NCBI GenBank assembly: GCA_964627995.1
Contig: CAZVLN010000001.1
Coordinates: 62,001-126,000 of the forward strand
Length of the DNA: 64,000 nucleotides
Reading direction: 5' to 3'
From: JAWLFI01 sp964627995
Lineage (GTDB): Bacteria > Bacteroidota > Bacteroidia > Chitinophagales > Saprospiraceae
Part shown: in pieces, positions 17,408-26,441 of the stretch
Layout: each line of letters begins with the position of its first letter
How positions within the stretch are numbered: position 1 is the first letter of the stretch
Made by a program: the position numbers and the translations under genes
Notes under the pieces: generated by a model
Database searches by the model: none
What the model was told of the DNA's origin: nothing
What the model saw: only the letters and a program-made list of their open reading frames with translations

Positions 17408-17950
17408 TTATTCAGGAGCCTCCCCTTTAATAGTATCGATAGAAATTAACTCTTTCTTAACTTTTTCCCTTGACTTGAAGAAATTGGATTTTCGCCTATC
17501 CACCAATCTGTCTATAAGTTCTTTACTTTTAATTTCTTCGTTATTTAAGTGACGATGAAAACCAATGATTAAGAATTCTCCCATATCATCAGGGTGGGAT
17601 AAACCCCTTTGAATAAAATAATGAGATAATCGGCTTCCTTCAGATAGTTGCCAATTTTTACCGATCCATTTTCCCAAGGTTAACTGAAGACGACCTCGAA
17701 TAGAATCCTCTGGATATCCAGCGAACCGATCAAGCGTTGAAGCTGGGGTCAGAGCCTGAAGCTCAGAAAAAGCTTCTTGTGGTTGTGCTGGAATATAAGT
17801 ATCAAATAAATAGGCTTGTTTTATTCGCCATTCATAATTGTCATATGAGTCTACCTGGCCAATACCAGTCGGTAAGCAAAAAACGAATGCTATAACGAAA
17901 AGGGGGAAATCGAAAATCGAAACTGTGTATTTACGAAATAAGTTTTTCAT
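17408..17950 (-). CDS. DUF6794 domain protein, probably exported
   Basis: 180 aa with an N-terminal hydrophobic segment (residues 9-32, SIFDFPLFVIAFVFCLPTG) that could be a signal peptide or anchor. The body matches the DUF6794 pattern: an LTPAS start, LGKWIGKNW, SRLSHYFIQRGLSHPDDMG, and GFHRHLNN. No function is known for the domain. It starts immediately after the stop of the GWxTD gene and is the last gene of a four-gene minus-strand operon beginning with the metallophosphoesterase. Confidence 0.7.
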   Translation of the reverse strand: MKNLFRKYTVSIFDFPLFVIAFVFCLPTGIGQVDSYDNYEWRIKQAYLFDTYIPAQPQEAFSELQALTPASTLDRFAGYPEDSIRGRLQLTLGKWIGKNWQLSEGSRLSHYFIQRGLSHPDDMGEFLIIGFHRHLNNEEIKSKELIDRLVDRRKSNFFKSREKVKKELISIDTIKGEAPE

Positions 17951-19420
17951 TTAATTATCGTTAAAAAGGCGAGCTGCTTCCCGTTGGAAATTATCTTGAA
18001 CACCTCGCGCATCGACGCTATTGGGACCGTCTAATTGGTTTCCAACATTATAAATTTCACCAAGCCATTGAGGGTTTCGAATTTCGTTTCTCGCATTTGA
18101 ATGAAGAAGTTGAAACTCATCACCAGCTAAATTGGGGTTGTAAAAAACAAATTTCACATCGACTTGATTATTAACATGAATTCGGTCATAGCTCCAAATT
18201 TCGTAAGGAACAGCTCCCTGGTCATTTTCACGTGTTACAATTCGTGTAGGCGGTCCATATCTCAGATAAATCATTCCCCTATCTGTCTCAAAACCATTTC
18301 TAAATGCACTGTAAAACTTTTGATCAATAGCATCAATCAACCGCATAAATTCTTTAAATGCTAATTCCGGTTGAATGGGATCTTCTTTAATCCAATATCG
18401 GAACAGAAAATCCCTCATAGAAGCATAGTCTTTTCTCTGTATTAGGTTGTTTACAGTTTGTTGATCCTTACCACCCACTTTCATTGCTACAGCTCTAAGT
18501 GCATACAACAATTCATCTTCATCTTGGCCATCAAAGAAATTATCAATTTCACCGGAGAGTAGTTTCTCTTGAATAACCTCATCCATTTTAGGATTACTTT
18601 GAACAAATATCGCCGATTGGGATAACCATTCTTTTTTATCTCCATCGATTAGGCTTAATTTTATCTTGTAGGTATCCGATGGTAATCTGGAAATATCAAG
18701 TCTTTTAGCAATGGGTTCAGTCTTTTGCAGACTTGATAATCTTTGGTAAGTTGTAAGTTTTTCTTCCCAGTTTCCATTTTTCAGGGAAAAAATTTCAGTT
18801 TGGAGAATATGATTTCTCAATTTCAGTCGATCGATGCGATACAGTTCGAGATAATAACTTAAAGTATTGAGGTCAGGACCATAAAAATGATGCGGAAGAG
18901 GCTCCATCACAACCCCATTAGTAACAAATGGCTTATCAATATCATTTCCCAAAAAGGTTTCTAAGCGAGCTAAAAATTTAATGCTTGATATCCCGGGCTC
19001 ATTTATATCGATTTCCGGCACTTCTACCGTCTCAGTGTGTGTATATTTATTTTCTTTATTATAATGATCTACAAATTCTATTTCCAATTGATAATTACCG
19101 GGATTCAACCGATAGATTCGAGTATCTAAAAATTCAGTTTGGCCATCTTTAACTGGAAAATTGATTTTGTAACGATCAAATTTTACGATACTAGAATCCC
19201 TTCTAAAAAGAGTTGTTACTTCTACCGCTGCTAGAATTTGCGGCTTTTTTACCGTAAGAATAGTATCAAATTCTAAGGTGCTCCCGTAGTATTGAAAGTT
19301 GAGCTCTAAGTTCGTCGCGGAGTCTACTTGAAAGAATACTGGTGAAACTGATACACCTATGGATTGACTCAATAAAGAAATTGAGAATATTGAAAAAACG
19401 AATGTCAGCCACTTATTCAT
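17951..19420 (-). CDS. GWxTD domain-containing secreted protein
   Basis: 489 aa with a signal peptide (MNKWLTFVFSIFSISLLSQS). The central region is beta-rich. Near residue 382 NGFETDRGMIYLRYGPPTRI is the GWxTD domain core (here GFxTD), followed by YEIWSYDRI and FVFYNP. GWxTD proteins are envelope proteins of Bacteroidota and Acidobacteriota with no proven function. Its ATG overlaps the stop of the upstream lipoprotein gene by 4 nt. The aromatic of the motif is changed from W to F, still conservative. Confidence 0.85.
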   Translation of the reverse strand: MNKWLTFVFSIFSISLLSQSIGVSVSPVFFQVDSATNLELNFQYYGSTLEFDTILTVKKPQILAAVEVTTLFRRDSSIVKFDRYKINFPVKDGQTEFLDTRIYRLNPGNYQLEIEFVDHYNKENKYTHTETVEVPEIDINEPGISSIKFLARLETFLGNDIDKPFVTNGVVMEPLPHHFYGPDLNTLSYYLELYRIDRLKLRNHILQTEIFSLKNGNWEEKLTTYQRLSSLQKTEPIAKRLDISRLPSDTYKIKLSLIDGDKKEWLSQSAIFVQSNPKMDEVIQEKLLSGEIDNFFDGQDEDELLYALRAVAMKVGGKDQQTVNNLIQRKDYASMRDFLFRYWIKEDPIQPELAFKEFMRLIDAIDQKFYSAFRNGFETDRGMIYLRYGPPTRIVTRENDQGAVPYEIWSYDRIHVNNQVDVKFVFYNPNLAGDEFQLLHSNARNEIRNPQWLGEIYNVGNQLDGPNSVDARGVQDNFQREAARLFNDN

Positions 19421-19836
19421 AAATCCTCACTTATTTTATTTTGACTTTTACGAGCGGCGAGTGTCATTTCAAAAAGATAACCTCGAAGTTTAACTGAGAA
19501 ACCCATAGTATCACCTTTTAAAGACTGAACCTTGTAAAATGTAGGTGAATCCTCTTGGGTTACGATCTCATTATTTATTGTTTTAAAGGAATAACGTCCT
19601 TCTTTAGAAGGAAAGTTAGTTTGCATGGAATCCTGAGTAAATTCGAAAAAAGTATTGTCCAATACTCTAGTAGACTTACCGTCTCGTTTAGCAGAAACCA
19701 AATCCCAGTGTCCTATTACCTTTTCTTTAACGATATTACTTGGGGACTCAGCTTTATTTGATTCATTGGTATCACAACCCAAAGAAAAAAAAGCTAATAC
19801 GCTTACAAACGCGAAATAACATGAATAAGATCTCAT
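19417..19836 (-). CDS. small lipocalin-like lipoprotein
   Basis: 139 aa. The N-terminus has a lipoprotein signal ending FFSLGC near residue 21. After a polar linker, VIGHWDLVSAKRDG, FEFTQDSM and EGRYSFKTINNE give the strand pattern of the lipocalin-like/DUF4488-like family in which a GxW motif opens a small barrel. Probably anchored in the outer membrane. The ATG overlaps the metallophosphoesterase stop (TAATG) and its own stop overlaps the GWxTD start, so it is tightly coupled in the operon. Confidence 0.7.
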   Translation of the reverse strand: MRSYSCYFAFVSVLAFFSLGCDTNESNKAESPSNIVKEKVIGHWDLVSAKRDGKSTRVLDNTFFEFTQDSMQTNFPSKEGRYSFKTINNEIVTQEDSPTFYKVQSLKGDTMGFSVKLRGYLFEMTLAARKSQNKISEDL

Positions 19837-21065
19837 TATGCTCGGGTCAATTTTATACTAGTAATTTCGGGTAAAATTCCTACTCTTCCTGGGTAGCCTA
19901 AACAACCCAGCCCGCGGTTTACGTAAAGATATTGATTTTTTACTTGGTATAGTCCTGCCCAGTGTTTATATATCCACCTGCTAGGACTCCATTTAATAAA
20001 ACCCGGTACTTCAATACCAAACTGAAAGCCGTGTGTATGGCCAGAAAGAGTTAAGTCAATTTCTTGATAATGCCGAAGAACTTCCCAGTCCCAATGCGTG
20101 GGATCATGACTTAACAAAATGTTATAATCTGCCTTCTCAGCTTTAGCCCAAGTTTTTTCCAAGTTACCATACTTTGGAAAATTTGGCAATGCTGAAATAT
20201 TCTCAACACCCAATATGTTAATTCTAAAACCATCTAAAATGAGTTGTTCTGATTGATCGCGCAATAATTTCCAACCTAAACGCTCATGCTGTTTTAATAA
20301 TAAATTGAAATTAGCCTCTTCGGACTCTCTAGATTCCCATCTGACATAATCACCATAATCATGATTCCCTAAAATCGAATATTTCCCATATTTCGCATCA
20401 ATAGAGGAGAATGCATCAATAAAAGAATCAGCTTCTTTAGCCCTTTCATTAACCAAATCTCCAGTAAATACTAAGATGTCTGGCTTTTGATTTTTTACTA
20501 ATTCAATAGCTTCCTTAAATGGTTCAGCAGAATTGAAGGTTCCACTATGTAAGTCTGATATCTGAACAATCTTGAGGCCCTCTAAATTTTCAGGAAGATT
20601 TGGAACTGGAATAGACTCCGTGCGCAATTGAAAGCGAAATGGATTTCGTACAATACCATAGGTTAGTATAAATGCAGGTACACCAGCCATAATTAGGCCT
20701 AACTTTGATAAAAAAGCGGATCGACCTGGCATGTATTTATTCTTCGAAGTGTCTCGGAAATAATTTAAAATAAATAATATAAATCGCCTGTAATCGTCGA
20801 TTATAAGCGGTATAATGATAATCAGCTTAGAAAAGTAAATAATAAATAGGTAGCCTCTAATATAGCTCAGATAACTGGCATTCGAATCAAATTGTTCGAT
20901 GCGATGAAGAAATATATAAGCTAATAATAGTAGGTTTACAAAAGACAGGATTACGTATCCAAAAGTAAAAATTCTCTTTCGGCCGAAATCTGAAAAACGG
21001 AACGCCTGAAATGCATACGCATCCAAGCCGATGAGAATAGAAAAAAATATAATTAATACAACCAT
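19836..21065 (-). CDS. membrane-anchored metallophosphoesterase (YkuE-like)
   Basis: 409 aa. About the first 150 residues contain four hydrophobic segments. The catalytic domain then shows all calcineurin-like motifs: ISDLHSGTF, FTGDLVNERA, GNHDYGDY, LSHDP and SGHTHGFQFG. This architecture resembles YkuE/YaeI enzymes, which act on lipid-type phosphodiesters at the membrane (lipid A precursors or similar); the substrate here is unknown. First gene of the operon with the lipoprotein, GWxTD and DUF6794 genes. The rplS terminator lies just upstream, so it should have its own start or rely on leakage. Confidence 0.85.
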   Translation of the reverse strand: MVVLIIFFSILIGLDAYAFQAFRFSDFGRKRIFTFGYVILSFVNLLLLAYIFLHRIEQFDSNASYLSYIRGYLFIIYFSKLIIIIPLIIDDYRRFILFILNYFRDTSKNKYMPGRSAFLSKLGLIMAGVPAFILTYGIVRNPFRFQLRTESIPVPNLPENLEGLKIVQISDLHSGTFNSAEPFKEAIELVKNQKPDILVFTGDLVNERAKEADSFIDAFSSIDAKYGKYSILGNHDYGDYVRWESRESEEANFNLLLKQHERLGWKLLRDQSEQLILDGFRINILGVENISALPNFPKYGNLEKTWAKAEKADYNILLSHDPTHWDWEVLRHYQEIDLTLSGHTHGFQFGIEVPGFIKWSPSRWIYKHWAGLYQVKNQYLYVNRGLGCLGYPGRVGILPEITSIKLTRA

Positions 21066-21078
21066 TGATATATAAAAG

Positions 21079-21108
21079 CACCCCTATGAAACAAAGTTCA
21101 AAGGGGTG
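21079..21108 (-). terminator. intrinsic terminator after rplS
   Basis: CACCCCT (21079-21085) pairs with AGGGGTG (21102-21108). Read on the minus strand the stem is followed by CTTTTATAT. It lies 31 nt past the rplS stop and 14 nt before the metallophosphoesterase ATG, so it separates the two transcription units. Confidence 0.7.
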
Positions 21109-21138
21109 TTAATTTTAATAGACTTTAACGTTCAAAAT

Positions 21139-21489
21139 TTAGAACGTCTTTTTCTCTTTAATTCTTGCTTTCTTACCCGTTAGTTTCCGAAGATAAAACA
21201 ACTTGCTTCTTCGAACACTTCCCTTCTTCATGATTTTGACTTCAATAATATGAGGAGAAGCCATAGGAAATATACGTTCTACCCCAACACCGCTAGATAT
21301 TTTCCTAACCGTAAATGTCTTGGTTGGTCCTGCTCCGTTGATTTGTATCACATTACCTCGAAACGCCTGAGGTCTTTCTTTATCCCCCTCTACAATTCTG
21401 TAGACAACTTCAATATTGTCGCCTGGCTTAAAATCAGGTAATCCTTTATCAGATTCCATTTGCTCGTGAATATACTTTATCGCATCCAT
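21139..21489 (-). CDS. rplS: 50S ribosomal protein L19
   Basis: 116 aa with start at 21489 (MDAIKYIHEQM); the frame is open for 9 codons upstream but the family begins here and the -7 box overlaps the extension. FKPGDNIEVVYRIVEGDKER, AFRGNVIQINGAG, FTVRKISSGVGVERIFP and RRSKLFYLRKLTGKKARIKE are the conserved blocks. It sits at the 30S-50S interface. Monocistronic here, flanked by its own promoter and terminator. Confidence 0.97.
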   Translation of the reverse strand: MDAIKYIHEQMESDKGLPDFKPGDNIEVVYRIVEGDKERPQAFRGNVIQINGAGPTKTFTVRKISSGVGVERIFPMASPHIIEVKIMKKGSVRRSKLFYLRKLTGKKARIKEKKTF

Positions 21490-21513
21490 GTCGTTCGATT
21501 TTATAAGAGAGCA

Positions 21514-21521
21514 CAAAGATA
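21514..21521 (-). promoter_or_regulatory. -7 box of rplS promoter
   Basis: On the minus strand TATCTTTG matches TAnnTTTG and would place the transcript start about 18 nt before the rplS ATG. No matching -33 TTG is seen. Confidence 0.45.
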
Positions 21522-21576
21522 ATAACTTTTCCTTACTTATTGTAAATTTTGAGCGAAATGAAAGAAAGAACTATCC

Positions 21577-23859
21577 TTATTGAATTAAAGTAGCAAATTC
21601 TCTCAGTGTATATCTATTTCCTCTTGGCCCATAAAATTGGACTTGACAAACATAAACACCAGCTGGCAGCATATTTCCAGTATTATCTCTTCTTCCATTC
21701 CACCCTATCAGCGGATCGGTTGTCGTAAATACTTTCCCGCCCCATCGGTCAAAAATATTCATCTCAAACCTAGAAATCCAAGCCAATTTGCCGGTTCCTC
21801 TGTACGTGTTATTTTCTCCGAAAGGACGAAAGGCATTGGGTAGAAAATATACCGGATTGGGGATGATATCAAGATACTGCAGGGAGGTATCTGTGCACCC
21901 ATTGATGTGAGTTACCAACAATTGAACCTCCATTATACCTGTATCAGGAAAAGAAAAAACAGGGTTTTGATCATCGCTTGAGCTAAAACTATCAAAGGTC
22001 CAATTCCAATTTTCAGCATCTTGGGATAAGTCTGTAAAGCGAGCGGTATTATTAATCTGATCAAAAGATTGAGGAGAGTAACTGAAGTCAGCGACTGGAC
22101 TTTCTTTTACTGGTATTGCCTGTTCGACAATTCCTTCATATTCGCATCCAATTGGAGAAGTGATACTTAAAAAGACCTCGTATACACCAGGGTCATCATA
22201 AATATGTGATGGGCTAATCTGAGTGGAACTATTTCCATCACCAAAATCCCAGTAAATATCATACCGTTCATCTAATGGATAAGACAAGTTGTTGAATTGA
22301 ACTGTTACGGGCTCGCATTCGCCGTTTGTAGTGGCTTCGATATCGATCTGGTTAGGAATAGGGAAATATGGTATAAATCTCTCTGTAATAGCTACACAGC
22401 CTTCATCATCAATTACTTCATAGGAAATAGATTTTTCTCCTGGAGTCAAAAATTCAAAAGTCGTTACCTGGCCCTGAGCAGTGCTTACGCCATCGATCTG
22501 CCAATTCCGTTCTACTATCTGATTATTCTCTGTTGAAGAACTACCTTCGAAGGTTACAATTCCAGCTCGACAAGTATCGTAATCAAAAGTGAAATCATTT
22601 TCAATAGCACCCAATATATTTACCAAAAATTCAGCTGTGTCTGAACAGACTGAGTTCTTATTGATAATTAAATAACCCGGATAAGTTCCTAAATCAGGGA
22701 AGTCAATTAAAGGATTGGCTACATTTGAAATAATGTCAGGCCCATTATTGACCTCGAATGTCCATTCATGTGTAGAAACAAACTCACGTAAAAAACTGGA
22801 GTCTGTAAATTGAACCTGGCTTCTCCCGCAAGCATTAATTACAAAATTGCCAGCGTCATCCAGGCTATCTGCTATCATTGAAGCCGTTACAGCTGCATCA
22901 CATTCAACTACATTAAACTGAAAATCACGTCTTATTTGGCTAAGAATACTGCCCGTGGAATCAAACTCAGTTGCACACACACCCACAACAAATTGACCTA
23001 AGTCAGTTGGAGTTCCAGTTATAAATCCAGATTCCGGGTCGATTTCAATGACAGGGTTACCGCCCATGGGAGTAGAACTGGTGAAGTCGCCACCGGCGAA
23101 AATGACCTCATTGTAAGGCGGTGGCTGGTCTGGATCTGGGGCGACGCCATTTAAATCCGTTGCCAATCCAGGATTTCCATTGGATCCGGCCAAGCCTCCA
23201 CCTAAAAAAGGAGCACAAAAACTATACTCAATTCGATTTCCTGATTGTTCATCTGGATCAAACGCAGAATGGTCAAAATTGAGTGACTCCTGATTACAGA
23301 TAACTACAGGTGGGAAGTTTGAAAACTGTATTGAGTTATTTCCGATCTGCTGAGCAAATGGAGAAATATCAATTGCATAAGTGGCCCCTGAGGCGCCTGG
23401 GTTTTCAATATTATTTATAGTATTATTTCGGCAACACCTCTGATAGGCAATGGTATAAGTATGATCTGATATGGGCAACTCCAATCGAAATTTGTATTCT
23501 CCTCTCTCTACACAAAGAAATGAAGGCGCGATTAAACAAGGATTGTCAGGATCAATTTCAATAGATTCAACATCGGGTGGCGCAAGTACCACTCGGTCAA
23601 AGGGCAAAACTATGTCTGAACGATAAACTGAAACTGTGCCAGGAGTTGCCGAGCCAAAGGGCGTATTTTGTGAATCAAAAAGCGCCCCACCGCTTGCACA
23701 GTCACGATATACAATAAGTGTAAATTCATACTCTCCCGGACTTATGGTTTCATAATAAATCTCACCCCCAATGATATGACGCGCATCTATACTACTGCTA
23801 AACAAAAGTAAAATTGCGATTGTAGTTGAGATAAACTTAAAATATTTTTCCATTCCCAT
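21577..23859 (-). CDS. large secreted PKD-domain protein with T9SS type B sorting domain
   Basis: 760 aa with signal peptide (LLLFSSSIDA near residues 17-26). A Cys-containing N-terminal region (YRDCASGG, YQRCCRNNTI) recurs in Bacteroidota surface proteins. PKD-like modules follow: IYWDFGDGNSSTQISPSHIY near residue 530 and ENWNWTFDSFSSSDD near residue 605. The last 90 residues (YFLPNAFRPFGENN, FEMNIFDRWGGKVF, GWNGRRDNTGNMLPAGVYVC) are the gliding-motility-associated C-terminal domain (TIGR04131), which directs export by the type IX system. Likely a cell-surface adhesin or matrix protein. It is upstream of rplS on the same strand but separately transcribed. Confidence 0.88.
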   Translation of the reverse strand: MGMEKYFKFISTTIAILLLFSSSIDARHIIGGEIYYETISPGEYEFTLIVYRDCASGGALFDSQNTPFGSATPGTVSVYRSDIVLPFDRVVLAPPDVESIEIDPDNPCLIAPSFLCVERGEYKFRLELPISDHTYTIAYQRCCRNNTINNIENPGASGATYAIDISPFAQQIGNNSIQFSNFPPVVICNQESLNFDHSAFDPDEQSGNRIEYSFCAPFLGGGLAGSNGNPGLATDLNGVAPDPDQPPPYNEVIFAGGDFTSSTPMGGNPVIEIDPESGFITGTPTDLGQFVVGVCATEFDSTGSILSQIRRDFQFNVVECDAAVTASMIADSLDDAGNFVINACGRSQVQFTDSSFLREFVSTHEWTFEVNNGPDIISNVANPLIDFPDLGTYPGYLIINKNSVCSDTAEFLVNILGAIENDFTFDYDTCRAGIVTFEGSSSTENNQIVERNWQIDGVSTAQGQVTTFEFLTPGEKSISYEVIDDEGCVAITERFIPYFPIPNQIDIEATTNGECEPVTVQFNNLSYPLDERYDIYWDFGDGNSSTQISPSHIYDDPGVYEVFLSITSPIGCEYEGIVEQAIPVKESPVADFSYSPQSFDQINNTARFTDLSQDAENWNWTFDSFSSSDDQNPVFSFPDTGIMEVQLLVTHINGCTDTSLQYLDIIPNPVYFLPNAFRPFGENNTYRGTGKLAWISRFEMNIFDRWGGKVFTTTDPLIGWNGRRDNTGNMLPAGVYVCQVQFYGPRGNRYTLREFATLIQ

Positions 23860-24040
23860 TTAAACGTTAATATACTCTGATTTAATACATATCATAAATA
23901 GTCAAATTAAAAATTTGAGCAAATGCCAACATTAGGACCAAATTATCAGTAATAACTCATTTCATTATAAAATTTAAATCAGCCGACTAAATACTAACAG
24001 AATCATAAACACTGTTCTGTTTGTGTATGAATATTGCCAT

Positions 24041-24622
24041 ATGAAGATTTATAAAACAATAGAAACAAATTGGGTCAGATCTCTTCGTTCAGGAGCTATG
24101 TTAATCCATCCCACTGACACATCCTGGGCAATAGGCACTTCCGCATTTTCTAAAAAAGGTTTTAAAACCTTAAGTAATCTCAACTCAGAATCCACTACTA
24201 ATAATACTCCACCCACTATTTTAATTGACTCCATTCTTCATCTAAAGAAATATGTATATCAGTTGCATCCAAGAGTTGAAACTATGTTGAGTTATCATCA
24301 CCGCCCAATTAGTATTCTATATAGTGAAATCAAAATGTTGCCTACTTACCTTTTAAATGCGGATGGATGCGCTGCTCTTTGTATTGTTCAAGACCCCAGG
24401 ATAAAAAAACTAATACAAAAACTTAAGTATCCAATCATATACAATCCCATTAAATCCCAGTCTAACGTTTTGCAGACTAGTATGCAATCTATCCCAAACC
24501 AGCTAAAAAATAAAACGGATTTCATTTATCACCCGAATGGACCACTTTTCAATGCAACGGATGTGGGCAAACCTGCAGTGGTTGCAAATGTAGACGACCA
24601 AGGAAATCTGCTATTTCATTAA
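24041..24622 (+). CDS. divergent TsaC/Sua5/YrdC-like protein
   Basis: 193 aa from the ATG at 24041 (an in-frame GTG at 24023 is less likely). LIHPTDTSWAIGTSAFSKKG matches the opening of threonylcarbamoyl-AMP synthases, and HRPISILYSE corresponds to the later PGPxT strand. The KxR motif that normally follows the first helix is replaced by STTNNTPPT, and the S-x-N loop reads YNPIKSQSN. With these ligands missing it may not make threonylcarbamoyl-AMP; a standard TsaC would then be elsewhere. It is monocistronic and converges on the S41 protease gene. Confidence 0.6.
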   Translation: MKIYKTIETNWVRSLRSGAMLIHPTDTSWAIGTSAFSKKGFKTLSNLNSESTTNNTPPTILIDSILHLKKYVYQLHPRVETMLSYHHRPISILYSEIKMLPTYLLNADGCAALCIVQDPRIKKLIQKLKYPIIYNPIKSQSNVLQTSMQSIPNQLKNKTDFIYHPNGPLFNATDVGKPAVVANVDDQGNLLFH

Positions 24623-24700
24623 GTCTACTTTTCGTATAAACACCAAATCGGTTATTAAGTAGCAACTAGAATAGAGTGCCGGAAAAATTAAAGGCAATTA

Positions 24701-24714
24701 TCACTCTAGAGTGA
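24701..24714. repeat. 14-bp perfect palindrome between convergent genes
   Basis: TCACTCTAGAGTGA is a perfect palindrome in the 145-bp gap between the stops of the YrdC-like and S41 protease genes. It has no loop or T-run, so it is more like a protein-binding site than a terminator. Chance occurrence is possible. Confidence 0.3.
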
Positions 24715-24767
24715 GGTCTAAAGGATAGTCAGCTCTGAAAAACTGATTGGTTTAATTGAGAATCCTT

Positions 24768-26378
24768 TTACTTCAAGTTTTGTTCCCAAAAATTTATGAT
24801 GTAATTAATGCTCTGATCTCGCGTAATATTTGCAAAATATGCTGACTGGACATCATTATTGAATAAATAAAAATAATATGTCAAATACTTTTCATAATGG
24901 TCTAAATGTAAAGTAATGTCATCACAATATTCAGAATATTCTTTTTGATCTTTCAAAAACAAAGTCCACTCCGACATCATTTTTGGAATATGCAAATCAG
25001 ATTTGATCTCTCCACGTCGATAAATATATTCATAGATAAATTTTTGATAGAAGGAACTAGACCAAAAATAACAGTCTGAAAAAATGAAAGAATCTAATGA
25101 TATAAATTCATCAGGAATTATTCCTTCGCCACTCACCAAAGGGGAGCCATACTGTGTTTTGAAGCTGGTTGAGTCGAGATGTTTAATGCTATCAGCAGAG
25201 AAGAATTCTCCACTCTTAAGTCTTTTCGCATTGCTGTTAGAGTAGTCAGTTTGCTTGTATGGACGCTGAATCATTCTTCCACTCGGGGTTAAATACTTGG
25301 CGGTAGTCAGGCGAATGGCTGATCCATCTGTCAATCCAAATTGCTCCTGTACCAAACCTTTCCCGTATGTTCTCTGACCAAAAACAATACCTCTTTCCCA
25401 GTCCTGTAAAGCGCCAGCGAGAATCTCAGAAGCAGATGCAGAATTAGAATTGACGAGAACAGCAATATGCTCGACGGTGTAAAAGTTTTTCCCAGTACTT
25501 TTAAACTCCTTCTGCAGCCCCTCCCCATTCTCAGTAGAAACGAGAAGTCGACCTCCGTCAATGAAAAGCTGGCTTAAAATCTTTACAACTTCTGACAAAT
25601 AGCCGCCTGGATTATCGCGAACATCAATAATAAGTTTATCGATTTTATAATCGGATGATAGTGATTCTAAAGCCTCCATAAACTCTTGATAGGCATTACC
25701 GTTAAAGTGACTTAGTTTAATATAACCTATATTAGAATCAATTTTACCAGAAAAATCTACACTGTGGTAGGGTATTTTATTTCGCTTGACCTGATAGACG
25801 TTTGGATCAGGGCCGGTAGGGTGCAATACCTGCAAGGCTACCTCGGATCCGGCGGGACCCTTAATAAGTTTCTTTATACTATCGGTGCTTTCAATATTTG
25901 ATAATGAAATACCATTAGCTCGCAGGATTTTGTCTCCGGAACGAATACCCGCTTCTTTTGCGGGTCCTTCATCTATAACTCTCACAACAACAACGGTATC
26001 CTCAATGCGAACATACTCGACTCCAATACCTTCAAAGTCGCCTCTAGTTCTTTCATTAACATCTTGAAATTCCCCTTGAGATATGTAGAATGAATGAGGG
26101 TCTAAACTGTCAAAAACAGCTCTAAGCGCAATATCCATTAATTCGTCAGAATTTACGTCAGAAATGTATTGAGCATCTATAAATCTGAGGGCCTCAACCA
26201 ATTTGTAATGGTCTGACTTGCTTCGCGTCCACCCCTTTTTCGACTTGTCGGAAGCATCAGCTGTTTGTGGATTGTAGATGTCTAATGTCCCACCAATAAT
26301 AATCCCGAAAATAAAAACAGTGGCAAGCAGTATCGGTTGCCAGGGCCAAAAGGATTTCATCTTTTCCTCTGAGATCAT
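24768..26378 (-). CDS. S41 family C-terminal processing peptidase
   Basis: 536 aa. One N-terminal membrane segment (ILLATVFIFGIIIGG). A PDZ domain spans about residues 105-185 (GIGVEYVRIEDTVVVVRVID, AGIRSGDKILRANG). In the protease domain, IDVRDNPGGYL, NSNSASASEIL (Ser near 314) and RTYGKGLVQ (Lys near 340) give the Ser-Lys dyad region. The C-terminal 100 residues are an added helical domain (YYFYLFNNDV), common in Bacteroidota homologues. It acts in the periplasm on C-termini of envelope proteins. The alternative start MKSFW at 26360 is also plausible. Promoter not identified. Confidence 0.92.
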   Translation of the reverse strand: MISEEKMKSFWPWQPILLATVFIFGIIIGGTLDIYNPQTADASDKSKKGWTRSKSDHYKLVEALRFIDAQYISDVNSDELMDIALRAVFDSLDPHSFYISQGEFQDVNERTRGDFEGIGVEYVRIEDTVVVVRVIDEGPAKEAGIRSGDKILRANGISLSNIESTDSIKKLIKGPAGSEVALQVLHPTGPDPNVYQVKRNKIPYHSVDFSGKIDSNIGYIKLSHFNGNAYQEFMEALESLSSDYKIDKLIIDVRDNPGGYLSEVVKILSQLFIDGGRLLVSTENGEGLQKEFKSTGKNFYTVEHIAVLVNSNSASASEILAGALQDWERGIVFGQRTYGKGLVQEQFGLTDGSAIRLTTAKYLTPSGRMIQRPYKQTDYSNSNAKRLKSGEFFSADSIKHLDSTSFKTQYGSPLVSGEGIIPDEFISLDSFIFSDCYFWSSSFYQKFIYEYIYRRGEIKSDLHIPKMMSEWTLFLKDQKEYSEYCDDITLHLDHYEKYLTYYFYLFNNDVQSAYFANITRDQSINYIINFWEQNLK

Positions 26379-26441
26379 AAGTGTTAAATGTTAAGTGAAC
26401 ACCAAATAGTTGTTTACATAAAAATGTTCACCAAATCAAAG

